Virus record (IMG/VR): IMGVR_UViG_3300009788_000017
Location: 1 to 56,988 of that record
DNA from: a virus
Reading direction: 5' to 3' (one strand)
Length of the DNA stretch: 56,988 nucleotides
Below the pieces are notes generated by a model. It did no database searches. It saw nothing but the letters and a program-made list of their open reading frames with translations, and was not told where the DNA came from. Below, piece after piece: positions 17,538-27,146 of the stretch (the first letter of the stretch is position 1; the number at the start of each line of letters is the position of its first letter). A program made the translations under genes and the position numbers.

Positions 17538-17805
17538 GCACTTCGCAGGGATGGCGATCTCCGGGCTCTTAGGGATTATCGGAGGGATCGCTACTTTCTT
17601 CTACGAGGTCGACAACGGCAAACGGCGATTCACATGGTTCGGGATGTTGTCGATGTCCATCGTGGCATGCGTGATGGGGATGATAGCCGGAGAGTTCGTA
17701 CCTGATGGTGAGAACTACTACGGAGTGACGCTGGCGGTAGGTCTGAACGCCTACCCATTTTTTGGGTTCGTACAGAGGAAGTTCAGAAAGCGCATCGACA
17801 AGTGA
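17509..17805 (+). CDS. Putative second holin (LydA-like, three membrane segments)
   Basis: A 98-residue protein with three hydrophobic segments (residues ~12-32, ~42-62, ~72-88), a short charged hinge (EVDNGKRRFTW) and a basic C-terminal tail (QRKFRKRIDK), the pattern of LydA-type phage holins. It starts after a good GGAG leader inside the previous gene. Two holin-like genes in one cassette could act as holin and antiholin or pinholin; which is which cannot be told from sequence. Confidence 0.55.
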   Translation: MPLGDPEVYRHFAGMAISGLLGIIGGIATFFYEVDNGKRRFTWFGMLSMSIVACVMGMIAGEFVPDGENYYGVTLAVGLNAYPFFGFVQRKFRKRIDK

Positions 17806-17873
17806 CCCAACTGGCGCACCGATCAGCCTGCTGGTACACTTCGAGGATACATTAAAGCCAGAGGAGCGGATCA

Positions 17874-19037
17874 GTGGCACTCCCTACTGAGACTGACATC
17901 ACGACTACATCACCCACTCCGCTCCGTATGGAGGCGGTAGCCCCGGGGCCGCCCGTAGCTACGCAGCAGATCGAACCGCCGGTTGCAGCCGCACCGCAGC
18001 CAGGTGACCAGATCCCTCCTGCAGAGCAAGCACCTGCACCTCAGCCTGACGTCACTCCTCCCGCAGCGCCGGCAGAGCTAAGCCCCTACGAGCCTACGCC
18101 TGAGTCACTTCCTAGAATTCAGAAAGGCCTAGTGTCTATGCTGTCGGAGGAGAATGAGCTCCGTGAGCTTGCTGCAGCTAAAGGCATGCGCATCGGCAGC
18201 CGACGCGGCCTAGGAGCTTCGTCGTTCGCAGCGCGAGCAGGGGTCGGAGCAGAGCTGGATTATGTCACTCCGATCGTAACCCAGGCTGAGCAGTTCGACG
18301 TTCAGAAGGAGCTACAGGCACAGGCGCACCTTGCCAATAAGTACCAGCAGGATGCGGACATTGAGTTCCAACGCTGGGCTAAAGAGGCAGACCTGAGCCA
18401 CCTGCAACTGCTGGAGGGCAACCGAAGCGCAGCAACCGCCGGGCAGAATTACTCGAGTCAGTTGGCCAACATCTATGCCGACCCTGCTACGACGACCCTG
18501 CAGAAGCAGGAGGCAGCTCGGCTACTGTCTAACACATTCACACAGAACCTGGAGTTGATAGAAGCAACATCGAAGATCGATCTCTCCAAGTTCCTTCCAG
18601 ACTTCGTAGCGCAGCAGACAGAGCGACAGCAGAGGCAATCGGACCCGCTACAGGCGGAGTTAGACGATACAATCACGTCAGCAGGGTGGGCAGTGAGCGC
18701 TCCAGGCACCGGCGACTTTGACGTTGGCGGTTACGGCGTAACTGACACTACAGGCACTGGCCGCTCGCTCGCTGATCTTGGCGCTGCAGTAGGCCCAGCA
18801 CTGTCGAAATACGCAGGAACATTCACAGCGGGTTCAATGCTCGGAGGTCCAGCAGTCGGCGCAGTGGCCGTCGCTGCTCGCGCAGCGTACGACGCATACA
18901 CCGGAGGCTCCGGATCGACCGCCGGCGGACCAGACATCTCGAGAGGGTACGGCGAAGGACCCAGTGGCGGCGATGGCGGAGTGGGAGGCCCTGGGGAAGC
19001 TGGCGGCGTAGGTATGGGCGGAGGCATTGGCTTGTGA
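17874..19037 (+). CDS. Internal virion protein candidate, Pro-rich N-terminus (387 aa)
   Basis: A 387-residue protein starting with GTG (GAGGAG leader). Residues 1-75 are Pro/Ala/Thr-rich and disordered; residues ~80-230 are helical and Gln/Glu/Ala-rich; the C-terminus ends in a Gly-rich tail (GGPGEAGGVGMGGGIGL). No family recognised. It opens a run of five coupled genes that leads to the polyvalent protein, where short-tailed phages keep ejection proteins. Confidence 0.6.
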   Translation: MALPTETDITTTSPTPLRMEAVAPGPPVATQQIEPPVAAAPQPGDQIPPAEQAPAPQPDVTPPAAPAELSPYEPTPESLPRIQKGLVSMLSEENELRELAAAKGMRIGSRRGLGASSFAARAGVGAELDYVTPIVTQAEQFDVQKELQAQAHLANKYQQDADIEFQRWAKEADLSHLQLLEGNRSAATAGQNYSSQLANIYADPATTTLQKQEAARLLSNTFTQNLELIEATSKIDLSKFLPDFVAQQTERQQRQSDPLQAELDDTITSAGWAVSAPGTGDFDVGGYGVTDTTGTGRSLADLGAAVGPALSKYAGTFTAGSMLGGPAVGAVAVAARAAYDAYTGGSGSTAGGPDISRGYGEGPSGGDGGVGGPGEAGGVGMGGGIGL

Positions 19038-19444
19038 CACCCACTGACAAAGTAGTCACATGGGTTGCAGATAACATGCCATGGCTCGTAGCATCCAAGG
19101 AGCGAGCAGCTCAGCTGGTTAGAGAGTGTCAGTCATCCGCAACCGGGTACATGGCTGAAACTGAGACCGGGATCATCATGGCGTTCGACCGACCCACGCT
19201 ATGGGCTGAGAAGCGCAATACTCAGATCGTAGCCCTCTCCGCCGCAACAATTGCAGACGCTGAGGACTTGATCGAAGGACTCATGGCGTGGCAGGAGAAG
19301 CGACGTGGCAGCTTGCTGGTGTGCTACACCGCACCGTTCTACTCCCTGGCTGAGGACGCGCTGCTTAACGCCGGATTCTCACAGCAAGGCACGATGCTCG
19401 TAAAGCGTCGCTACGATGAAGATGAATACAGAGAGGCAGGCTAA
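19034..19444 (+). CDS. GNAT-like small virion-region protein (136 aa)
   Basis: A 136-residue protein with an acetyltransferase-like outline: beta strands around TGIIMAFDRP and SLLVCYTAPF, and a C-terminal AEDALLNAGFSQQGTMLVKRRY that resembles the last helix-strand of GNAT folds. Phages often carry such a gene beside internal virion proteins. The canonical acetyl-CoA loop is not obvious. GTG start overlaps the previous stop (GTGA), and the TAATG at the end couples it to the next gene. Confidence 0.5.
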   Translation: MTPTDKVVTWVADNMPWLVASKERAAQLVRECQSSATGYMAETETGIIMAFDRPTLWAEKRNTQIVALSAATIADAEDLIEGLMAWQEKRRGSLLVCYTAPFYSLAEDALLNAGFSQQGTMLVKRRYDEDEYREAG

Positions 19445-20151
19445 TGGGACTCCTAAGCAAGATCGTCAAAGGTGCAAAGAATCTCTTCAAAGGTGCAGCG
19501 AAGGTATTCAAGCGAGCAGTCAAAGAGGTCAAGCGGTTCGTGACCTCGGACTTAGGCAAGGCACTCGTAGCATCAGCTGCCATTTTTTATGGGGGTCAGG
19601 CGCTTGGGGCGTGGGGCACGGGCACGACGGTTGCGGCTCCAGGTGCAATCCCAGGAGTCGGGGCAGGTACGGCAGCCGCAGCCCCTGCGACTACTGCGGT
19701 ACCATTCGAGCTAGGTGGTGAAGGGCTTGCCGCAGCTACACCGGCAGCACCATTCGAGCTAGGTGGTGAAGGGCTTGCCGCAGCTGCACCGGCAGCAACT
19801 CAAGCGGTTGCGGCTCAGGCACCAGGAGCGTTGGAGTCCATCCAAGGTGCAGCGACCGGGGTTATAGATAAAGTCAGCGCCGGAGCCAAGGCCTATGAGG
19901 CTTGGGCTAAGGCCAACCCGCTAACATCCAAGGTCGTAGGGAAGGCACTGGCGTCCTTAACCGCCACCCCTAAGACGAACGAAGCGCTTGAACTTGCGAA
20001 GTGGCAACGGGCCAACAGGAATGTAGCAGGCGTAGACGTCGGAGGCGCAGGGGCTGGATCATTGAGCTTGCCACAGCTCCAGCGAACTACACGCTACGTC
20101 GATCCGCAGCAGAGAGGCGGGCTAGTGTCACGCCTTAACAGGAGCACCTAA
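19444..20151 (+). CDS. Ala/Gly-rich putative ejection protein (235 aa)
   Basis: A 235-residue protein with a basic amphipathic N-terminal helix (residues 1-36, repeated K-x-K-x-F/V), a hydrophobic segment (residues ~38-60), then Ala/Gly/Thr-rich low complexity. Residues ~87-118 are a 16-residue unit repeated twice (PFELGGEGLAAATPAA and PFELGGEGLAAAAPAA). Composition suggests a membrane-interacting ejection protein; no family recognised. Confidence 0.55.
   Translation: MGLLSKIVKGAKNLFKGAAKVFKRAVKEVKRFVTSDLGKALVASAAIFYGGQALGAWGTGTTVAAPGAIPGVGAGTAAAAPATTAVPFELGGEGLAAATPAAPFELGGEGLAAAAPAATQAVAAQAPGALESIQGAATGVIDKVSAGAKAYEAWAKANPLTSKVVGKALASLTATPKTNEALELAKWQRANRNVAGVDVGGAGAGSLSLPQLQRTTRYVDPQQRGGLVSRLNRST
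19701..19796 (+). repeat. 48-bp in-frame tandem duplication
   Basis: Units 19701-19748 and 19749-19796 differ at one base (GCTACA versus GCTGCA). The duplication keeps frame and adds one 16-residue unit to the ejection-protein candidate, so it is likely recent. Confidence 0.9.
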
Positions 20152-20153
20152 CG

Positions 20154-20636
20154 ATGGCCGGATTAGTAACCCAAGCAACTACGCCTGAGGCGGCACCAGC
20201 TACCGGTGAGGCGGCTTCGGCTGATGAGCAGGAAGCCTACGACTCAGCGCTGAAGATGGCCGGCGAGATGTTATATGGCGACGACACATCCAGCGATAAA
20301 TTCATGGGGATGCTGTCCGAAGGTGAACCTGTACAAGCTGTAGCAGGGATCGTGACGTTCATCATCGACGCGATCGAAGACGTATTCCAAGGGCAGCTAC
20401 CTGAGGCGGTAATCGTTCCAGCGTCCGATGAAATCACCGACATGGTGCTGGAGATGGCCGAACAGGCAGGCGTGATCCCGGAAGTCACCGAGGATATCGC
20501 GGTCCAGGTCAAAGGCGCGGTCATGCAGTCTCTGGTAGAGACCTACGGTGCTGATCCCGAGGCGTTCGCTGAAGCGGTCCAAGGCACCGACGATGCAACG
20601 ATGCAGCAAGCTCAACAAGTATTTGGAGGCGTGTGA
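20154..20636 (+). CDS. Acidic internal virion protein candidate (160 aa)
   Basis: A 160-residue, strongly acidic, helical protein. Residues ~60-85 (VQAVAGIVTFIIDAIEDVF) form a moderately hydrophobic helix. It follows the Ala-rich ejection candidate by two bases and its stop overlaps the next ATG. No family recognised; the virion role is inferred from context. Confidence 0.55.
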   Translation: MAGLVTQATTPEAAPATGEAASADEQEAYDSALKMAGEMLYGDDTSSDKFMGMLSEGEPVQAVAGIVTFIIDAIEDVFQGQLPEAVIVPASDEITDMVLEMAEQAGVIPEVTEDIAVQVKGAVMQSLVETYGADPEAFAEAVQGTDDATMQQAQQVFGGV

Positions 20637-21421
20637 TGGCTGGACTACTCAAGCAATTGGCAGGGGCCGCCGGCAGCGTCATGGTAGAGCAGGCCGACGC
20701 TACGCTCGCCGAGCAACGCACGGCACGCCTGGCCAAGCTCAAGGAAGGTATGAGCATCGCCGCTGAGGGCCGAGCCGAGACACGAGCTATCGGAGCTGAG
20801 GGTCGTCGAGAGACTCGTGATGTTGAAGCGGCCAGAGTGAAGCAGGAAGGCGCTGTTGAAATCGCAAAGATCCGGGCCCAAGCCACGGTCGATAACCTCA
20901 AGACAGGTCCGAAAAGCAAGACCGAGGTCAAGGACGATAACGGCAACGTCATCCGTACTGTGCTGCACAACTATGACGGCACCTCCACAGTAGTGGACCA
21001 TATCGAAGGCACCAAACAAGACTTTGAGACATGGGGCGCCGCGCAGAAGCAGGAAAAGCGCAACGTCAAAGAGGATGAGACCGCATCCGAATGGGTCGAC
21101 CTACTCATGCCGAAAGGACTGATTGATGCCAAGACCGAAGACATGATCGAGGAGATGTTCGGAGGCGACGACGCAGCGGCGAAGAAAGCAGCGCAGGCAG
21201 CTATCCGCAAGCGCATCTCTGCAGGCCAGACGTTTGATGAGGTTCACAAGGCCGTACTGGATGGGACTCTCCGCAGTGAGGCGGCCCCAGCAACAGCCGC
21301 CCCTCAGGTAGATCCGACTAGTAAGCTCCCCGACCCTGCAACCAAGAAAGGCAAGATCCTCACAGACCCTACATCTAAGCGTCGCTACATCTCGGACGGA
21401 GTGACTTGGAAGGAAGTATAA
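20636..21421 (+). CDS. Coiled-coil internal virion protein candidate (261 aa)
   Basis: A 261-residue protein: a long charged coiled coil with repeated AEGRAETRAIGAEGRRETRD units (residues ~40-85), then an acidic middle and a C-terminal part ending DPTSKRRYISDGVTWKEV. I prefer ATG 20636 (TGATG overlap, better Shine-Dalgarno spacing) to GTG 20633. It directly precedes the polyvalent protein with no gap. Probable ejection or internal core protein, by position. Confidence 0.6.
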   Translation: MAGLLKQLAGAAGSVMVEQADATLAEQRTARLAKLKEGMSIAAEGRAETRAIGAEGRRETRDVEAARVKQEGAVEIAKIRAQATVDNLKTGPKSKTEVKDDNGNVIRTVLHNYDGTSTVVDHIEGTKQDFETWGAAQKQEKRNVKEDETASEWVDLLMPKGLIDAKTEDMIEEMFGGDDAAAKKAAQAAIRKRISAGQTFDEVHKAVLDGTLRSEAAPATAAPQVDPTSKLPDPATKKGKILTDPTSKRRYISDGVTWKEV

Positions 21422-24400
21422 ATGGCACAGCAGGACGAGATCCAATGGGTTGAGGAGGAGGCCACTCCAGATGAGCTGGCTCAAATACAGTGGGTCGAGG
21501 AGGATGCACCCGCCCCAGCACAGGTAGCGACCCCCGCGTCTGAGGAGCCAGTCGGAGATCCCAGCATTGCTGCTGATATCGGCCGAGAGATTGGCGCCGG
21601 TGCCGTCGCTGCTACAGGCTACGCACTTGAAGGTTTCGGCGAGGCATCCCGACGCGCAGCTGCCCCGATCGCAGCAGGCCTGAACTGGGCGTTCGACACC
21701 AACTTCTTCCGATCAGAGAACGTACTCTCCGGCGCATCCAAGGCCACTGATAAGTACAGTAAGGACATCGAGGCCGAGCAGAGCGCTGAATGGCGCAAGG
21801 CTAAGGCCGGGGCTCAGATCACTGGTGATCTGACCGACCCATCAACATGGAGCTGGGGCAAAGATCCGTCGCTCAAGGGGTTCGCAGCGCAGACCCTCAA
21901 CGTACTGGGGCAGGCAGGCCCGATGGCTGCACTGGCGGTGGCAACACGTGGGCAAGGGCTGCTACCTCAGCTGACGGCCACAGGTATAGTAGGAGCAGCC
22001 ACGACTGTCGGCGCCGGTCGATCAGAGATCCGCACCGAAGTAGAGAGTATGAGCCCTCAGCAGCTCCAGTCGGAGTCTGCGCTGTATCGTGATCGAATCT
22101 CCCAAGGTGATACATCTGTCGAGGCCCGGCAGAAAGTCATAGACACTGTATCCGACGACTCGTTCTGGAAGCTGGCCGGCATCGGCGGGCTGGGTGGCTT
22201 CGCTACCGGCTATGTGCTGGGCGGAGCAGCCAAGAAGCTAGGCGCCAACGCGGTAGCCCGGGCAGGTATGGAAGGCCTCGGTGAGGGAACAGAGGAACTC
22301 CTGGAAGGCGTCGCCAAGAACGATGCGTTCGGAGCCGCAGGCATCAAGAAGGATCTGATGGAGGGCTCGTTCGGGAACCTGGTTATGGGCGCCGCGGGCG
22401 GAGCGACTACCGCGGGGGCGTTAGCTGTCGCCGGGCGTGAGGTTGAGAGAGTCCGAGATCTAACCAGTCGGACAGAAACTCGACGCCAAGAGGCCGCCGA
22501 GGCAGGTGAGGATGCGCTGTCCCAAGAATTGGCTGCCGGAACTGGCCAGGCTGAGGACATCAATGAGGATGCTGCACGCCCCGCTCCTGAGAGTCCTGAA
22601 GATCGAGAGGCTGCCGTCCGTCAGATCCAAGCACGTAACGACCTGATCGAGCGGGTGGCTGGAGGCGCTGAGCCTTCGATCGCGGAGGCTGCACCAGAGG
22701 CACCCCTGCCACCAGCTGCTGCGACTGAAGCTGCTGCTGCGCTTGAGATGGTCAAGCTGCCGGATCTGGACCCTACGAAAGAACCAGGCATGGTGCAGAT
22801 AGCTGCCGAGCTGGACCCTGACGCCCTTGATCTGGCAGAGATCCCCGGTGAGATAGCCACGGAGCAGATAACTGCAGAGGACGTCACCGATGCATTGGAG
22901 AGAGGCCGCCCCGAGAGAGCAGAGCAATTTGCTGAGCTATCCCAGCGCTATGCGGATCAGCTGCCTGAAGGCGAGGCGAGGCATAAAGCTCAAGCTGTAG
23001 CTGCCGTAGCCAAAGCTGCCGTAGAGCCGACCCCAGAAGTACCTACGAAACCGGAAAAAGTAGATACGTTGCCAGAACCTGTAAAGGAAACGGCAGAACC
23101 TATACAGGTCGAGCCTACAACAGCGGCCACGCCACTGCCGCATACTGAGCGAGACTCAGCTCCAGTAGACTCATGGGTAGAACTGGACGACACAGATATG
23201 CGCGGCAAGCCTGTCGCTCAGATCCGCGAGGTTCCTATCGACGAGCTCTACATGCCAGAGCTGGACGAGACGGGCAGACTACAACCTGAGAAGCGCAAGT
23301 TCGAGCAGCAGTACGCTGACAGGCTAGAAGCAGGTGAAGTCGCACCTCGTATCGATGTGATCGAGATGGAGGATGGTCGCCTACGCGTTGTCGACGGCCA
23401 TCGCCGAGCAGCAGCTGCGAAGCTAGCAGGCCAAGATACTATCGAAGCTGTGGTGTCGCCGCTGATCGACCTGCCAGGTGAGGGCAAGGTCACGCTGACT
23501 AAAGAGATCGCACCCAAGCAACCAGCCATGGAGGCCAAGAAGGCGGAGCGTGCGGAGGCTGCGATCGAGGTACCACTAGCCCCTAAAGCAGAGCCAACTC
23601 CCGTAAAGGTCCCGACAACTCCAGTCGCCAAGGCTCGGTTCGAGGAGCGGGCCAAGGCGGATAAGCGCGTAGCTGCCCTCAAAACAAAGCAGCAAGCCTC
23701 CAAAGAGAAGGCAGCCGAGCGAGCCCAAGCTAAGGTCGAGAAAGGTAAGGAAGCCAAGGTGGCAAAGAAGGAAGCAGCCATGGCGGCCAAGCGGGCCACG
23801 CTGCTCAAGAAGCAGGAGATCGATGCAGCCGCAGCTGAAGCGCAGACCAGCCCCGACAACGACCTACCTGCGCCGACCGAGGATCAGATCAAAGCAGGCA
23901 CGTACAAGAAGGGGCATGTCAGCCTGCATGGGTTGGACATTACGATTGAGAATCCCAAAGGGTCGCTACGTACAGGCAAGAGCGCTGACGGCCGCCGTTG
24001 GTCCACGCGGATCAAAGACCATTACGGCTACATCAAGCGCACTGAAGGCGCAGATGGAGACCATGTCGATGTATTCCTTGGGCCTAACATAGAGTCCGAT
24101 CGCGTCTACGTCGTTGACCAGGTGAATCCTAAGTCAGGTAAGTTCGACGAGCACAAAGTCATCATGGGGGCCAAGACCTCAAAGCAAGCGCTGGCCATCT
24201 ACAAGCGCAACTACGCTCGTGGGTGGAAGGGCAGTCGGCAGATAACCCCGATGACGTTGGATGAATTCAAGACATGGCTGAAGGAAGGCGACACCACCAA
24301 GGCTGTCAAGCCGCTGAAGGTGGATAAGGCACCGCCCAAGCCGCCGGTCGCCAAGGCCCCACCGGCACCTCCTGCACCTAAGGCCGAGCCTGCGTTCGAG

Positions 24401-27103
24401 GCTCCGACTGAGAAGTTTACCGACTACATCCGTCGTCGGCTCCAGGATAAGATGCACCCGCTCCGCCAGACCCAAGCTGAGATCGCCAAGGGGCGCGGTG
24501 TCGAGGCGCTGCCTGATGAGCTGGACGCGCTACAGGCCGAGGAGTCGTTCTACGGCAAGGCCGAGGAGCACCTGCGCAAACTCAAGGACAACCTGGTACG
24601 CCCTCTGACTGAGCAGATGGCCAGCCGCAACATCTCACAGGCGGAGTTGGATCTGTACCTGATGGCCCAGCACGCCGAAGAGCGCAACGAGGCGATCGCC
24701 GAGATCAACCCGGATATGCCGGACGGCGGCTCAGGTATGACCACGGCTCAGGCCGACGCCATCCTTGACCGGATCGAAATAGATAACCGCACTGCTGATT
24801 TCGAGGCCACGTCACAATACGTCTACGATATCCTGCAGGCCCAACGCGACACTCTTAAAGAGGCCGGCCTTGAAGTAGGGGACATGGTCGAAGTCTGGGA
24901 GGCTAAGTATGAAAACTATGTACCATTAAAAGGCCATGCTCAAGGTGAGCCAGACGCCAAGGGCTCCACTCGCCGTGCAGGTAGTGGCTTCGACATCCGA
25001 GGCAAGGAGACGCTCCGAGCACTGGGCCGCCGGTCGCTAGCCGAGTCACCGATGATCAACTCCATCATCGACAGCACCGCGGCGATCACCCGGGCCGAGA
25101 AGAACAAAGTCGGCAACGTCTTCCTGAGGATGGTAGAGCAGAACCCGAACCCCGAGTACTGGGAGGTCTTCACTGCATCAAAGCCAGACGTTAAACGTGG
25201 AGTCAAACTGGTCGACGGGGCTGAGACAGTTGCTCTGAATAAAGTCGTGAACATGGGCTCAGATAAGTACTTCTCCACCAAGCTGGAGGGTGTGGAGTAC
25301 AAGGTCAAGATCAACGACGAGCGGCTGCTGCGAGCTATGCAAAACCTTGGGCCTGAGCCACTGGGCCCGGTGCTTAAGCATCTCGGTTCGGTTACCCGGT
25401 TCCTGAGCTCCATGCACACCACATACAACCCTGAGTTCGTGATCTCGAACGTGGCGCGTGACGTCCAGACCGCGGTGCTCAACGTACTGGCAGAGCAGGA
25501 CATCCCTGGCGGTCGGATCAAACACGAGAAGATTGCAGGCAAGATGGTCAAGGGCATCCCGGTTGCGGTCCGCGCGATCAACGCATCTCTTCACGGTAAG
25601 CCACTGACTGGCAAGGCCGCTAAGTGGCAGAAAGTCTACGAGCAGTTCAGAGAGTCCGGCGCCCAGACAGGATGGTTCGACCAGAAGGACTTCGAGGGCC
25701 AGGCCAAGGAGCTGCAGTCAATGCTGACTGAGGCTCAAGGTGGCGTCAAAGGTAACGCCAAGAAGTTCGGACGTACTGTCGCAGACGTGGTCCACCACTT
25801 CAACACAGCGATCGAGAACGGCGTCAGGCTCTCAGCCTTCAAGGCTGCGATCGAAGCTGGAGTCAGTGAGCAGAAAGCGGCATCCATGGCCAAGAACCTG
25901 ACCGTCAACTTCAACCGCAAGGGTGAGTGGGGGAATATCCTCAACACGGCATTTATGTTTGCCAACGCTTCGATTCAAGGCACGGCCACGTTCCTTAGAG
26001 CCATGGCTACGATGAGCAAGGACATTGATACTGGAAAGCGCAAGATAAACCCCGCTCAGAAGGTTGCCGCTGGCATGGCTGCTGCATCATTCGGCCTAGC
26101 CACACTGAACCGGATGATGGCTGGAGAGGACGAGGACGACGTCAACTGGTACGACAAGGTCCCGCAGCACGTACGGGAGCGTAACATCGTCATGATGAAG
26201 TCCACCTTCGGCGGCGAGGAGGGGGAGTACTATACGTTCCCACTGCCATATGCGTACAACATATTCCATGTGTTAGGTGACCAGGCAGAGAGCGTAGTCA
26301 GCGGCGCCAAGGAGCCGACTGATGCAGCACTGAACATCACAGCGTCACTGCTTGGATCGTTCTCACCGATCGGGATCAACCTATCTGACGAGCCTGAGAA
26401 GGGCGTAGCTCGCACGATTACCCCTACAGTGCTATCACCGGTGATGCAGCTGGCGATCAACGAGAACTTCTTCGGGTCGGCCATTTATCGCGAGAACATG
26501 GCGTTCGGAGCTCAGTACCCAGACAGTGCCCTCGGCAAGCCCAAGACTGCCGAGCATTGGAAGGCCGTGTCTAAGTGGCTGAATCAAGCTTTCGGAGGCG
26601 GCGAAGAGTTCATTCCCGGAACATTCGACGTCAACCCAGACTCTCTGAAATTTCTGGCTGAGTTTGTCGGGGGTGGTGCCGGAGCGTTCGTTGTGCGGTC
26701 AGGTGACCTGGCCCAGAAGATGTTCACCGGCCAGGAGGTGGAGCCTCACGAGATCCCATTCAAGCGCAAACTCATGGGCAAGGTGCGGCCGTTCGAGGAT
26801 CTGAACAAGTTCTACGAGCGCCGGGTCGAGATCGGCCAGCACGAGCTCCAGGCTGACAGCTACCAGTCGAAGATGGAGCAGCGCAAGTACCGCCGTGAGA
26901 ACGAAGGCATCTTAGGTATGAAGGGCCTGGCCAAGCGAACCGGCAAGAAGCTGAGCCACCTGCGCAAACGCCGCCTTAAGATCAGAGGCAACGATCGGCT
27001 GACTGAGGTGGAGCGTGACAAGCAGATCAAGCAGCTGGATCGTGAGGCTAAGGGCGCCGTGGATAAGTTCAACAAGGCCTACGACGCAGCGACCAAGAAA
27101 TAA
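21422..27103 (+). CDS. 1893-residue polyvalent virion protein (ParB-like, InPase-like and LPD38-like regions)
   Basis: The largest gene, last of the rightward operon. In order: two IQWVEE motifs at the start; glycine/alanine hydrophobic stretches (residues ~150-200, ~250-340); an acidic Pro/Ala/Glu linker to ~590; a ParB-like nuclease domain (~598-690, with VVDGHRRAAAAKLAG); a Lys/Ala coiled linker; a domain like the inorganic-pyrophosphatase-type fold of polyvalent proteins (~829-956, with KGSLRTGKSADGRRWSTRIK near its start and GDHVDVFLGP); then a long helical region with HTTYNPEFVISNVARDVQTA (~1332), which resembles the large-polyvalent-protein-associated domain 38. The C-terminus is basic. 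Such proteins are packed in the head and injected with DNA to act in the new host. The LPD38 name is from memory and is the least certain. Confidence 0.75.
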   Translation: MAQQDEIQWVEEEATPDELAQIQWVEEDAPAPAQVATPASEEPVGDPSIAADIGREIGAGAVAATGYALEGFGEASRRAAAPIAAGLNWAFDTNFFRSENVLSGASKATDKYSKDIEAEQSAEWRKAKAGAQITGDLTDPSTWSWGKDPSLKGFAAQTLNVLGQAGPMAALAVATRGQGLLPQLTATGIVGAATTVGAGRSEIRTEVESMSPQQLQSESALYRDRISQGDTSVEARQKVIDTVSDDSFWKLAGIGGLGGFATGYVLGGAAKKLGANAVARAGMEGLGEGTEELLEGVAKNDAFGAAGIKKDLMEGSFGNLVMGAAGGATTAGALAVAGREVERVRDLTSRTETRRQEAAEAGEDALSQELAAGTGQAEDINEDAARPAPESPEDREAAVRQIQARNDLIERVAGGAEPSIAEAAPEAPLPPAAATEAAAALEMVKLPDLDPTKEPGMVQIAAELDPDALDLAEIPGEIATEQITAEDVTDALERGRPERAEQFAELSQRYADQLPEGEARHKAQAVAAVAKAAVEPTPEVPTKPEKVDTLPEPVKETAEPIQVEPTTAATPLPHTERDSAPVDSWVELDDTDMRGKPVAQIREVPIDELYMPELDETGRLQPEKRKFEQQYADRLEAGEVAPRIDVIEMEDGRLRVVDGHRRAAAAKLAGQDTIEAVVSPLIDLPGEGKVTLTKEIAPKQPAMEAKKAERAEAAIEVPLAPKAEPTPVKVPTTPVAKARFEERAKADKRVAALKTKQQASKEKAAERAQAKVEKGKEAKVAKKEAAMAAKRATLLKKQEIDAAAAEAQTSPDNDLPAPTEDQIKAGTYKKGHVSLHGLDITIENPKGSLRTGKSADGRRWSTRIKDHYGYIKRTEGADGDHVDVFLGPNIESDRVYVVDQVNPKSGKFDEHKVIMGAKTSKQALAIYKRNYARGWKGSRQITPMTLDEFKTWLKEGDTTKAVKPLKVDKAPPKPPVAKAPPAPPAPKAEPAFEAPTEKFTDYIRRRLQDKMHPLRQTQAEIAKGRGVEALPDELDALQAEESFYGKAEEHLRKLKDNLVRPLTEQMASRNISQAELDLYLMAQHAEERNEAIAEINPDMPDGGSGMTTAQADAILDRIEIDNRTADFEATSQYVYDILQAQRDTLKEAGLEVGDMVEVWEAKYENYVPLKGHAQGEPDAKGSTRRAGSGFDIRGKETLRALGRRSLAESPMINSIIDSTAAITRAEKNKVGNVFLRMVEQNPNPEYWEVFTASKPDVKRGVKLVDGAETVALNKVVNMGSDKYFSTKLEGVEYKVKINDERLLRAMQNLGPEPLGPVLKHLGSVTRFLSSMHTTYNPEFVISNVARDVQTAVLNVLAEQDIPGGRIKHEKIAGKMVKGIPVAVRAINASLHGKPLTGKAAKWQKVYEQFRESGAQTGWFDQKDFEGQAKELQSMLTEAQGGVKGNAKKFGRTVADVVHHFNTAIENGVRLSAFKAAIEAGVSEQKAASMAKNLTVNFNRKGEWGNILNTAFMFANASIQGTATFLRAMATMSKDIDTGKRKINPAQKVAAGMAAASFGLATLNRMMAGEDEDDVNWYDKVPQHVRERNIVMMKSTFGGEEGEYYTFPLPYAYNIFHVLGDQAESVVSGAKEPTDAALNITASLLGSFSPIGINLSDEPEKGVARTITPTVLSPVMQLAINENFFGSAIYRENMAFGAQYPDSALGKPKTAEHWKAVSKWLNQAFGGGEEFIPGTFDVNPDSLKFLAEFVGGGAGAFVVRSGDLAQKMFTGQEVEPHEIPFKRKLMGKVRPFEDLNKFYERRVEIGQHELQADSYQSKMEQRKYRRENEGILGMKGLAKRTGKKLSHLRKRRLKIRGNDRLTEVERDKQIKQLDREAKGAVDKFNKAYDAATKK

Positions 27104-27127
27104 AAAGCCCGGTCGTAATGCCGGGCT
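27101..27127 (-). terminator. Terminator of the leftward operon, in the convergent gap
   Basis: Read on the minus strand: stem AGCCCGG/CCGGGCT, loop of 8 bases, then TTTTTA. The T-run is the complement of the AAAAA next to the TAA of the rightward operon's last gene. On the plus strand no T-run follows the hairpin, so it mainly stops leftward transcription, though it may slow the opposing polymerase. Confidence 0.8.
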
Positions 27128-27146
27128 GGTTGATGTAGCTGAATGG

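Noticed and set aside
23248-25581. 203- and 213-aa minus-strand frames opposite the polyvalent protein
   Set aside because: Ser/Ala-rich shadows of a GC-rich, strongly biased gene; no leader, no domain, no operon.
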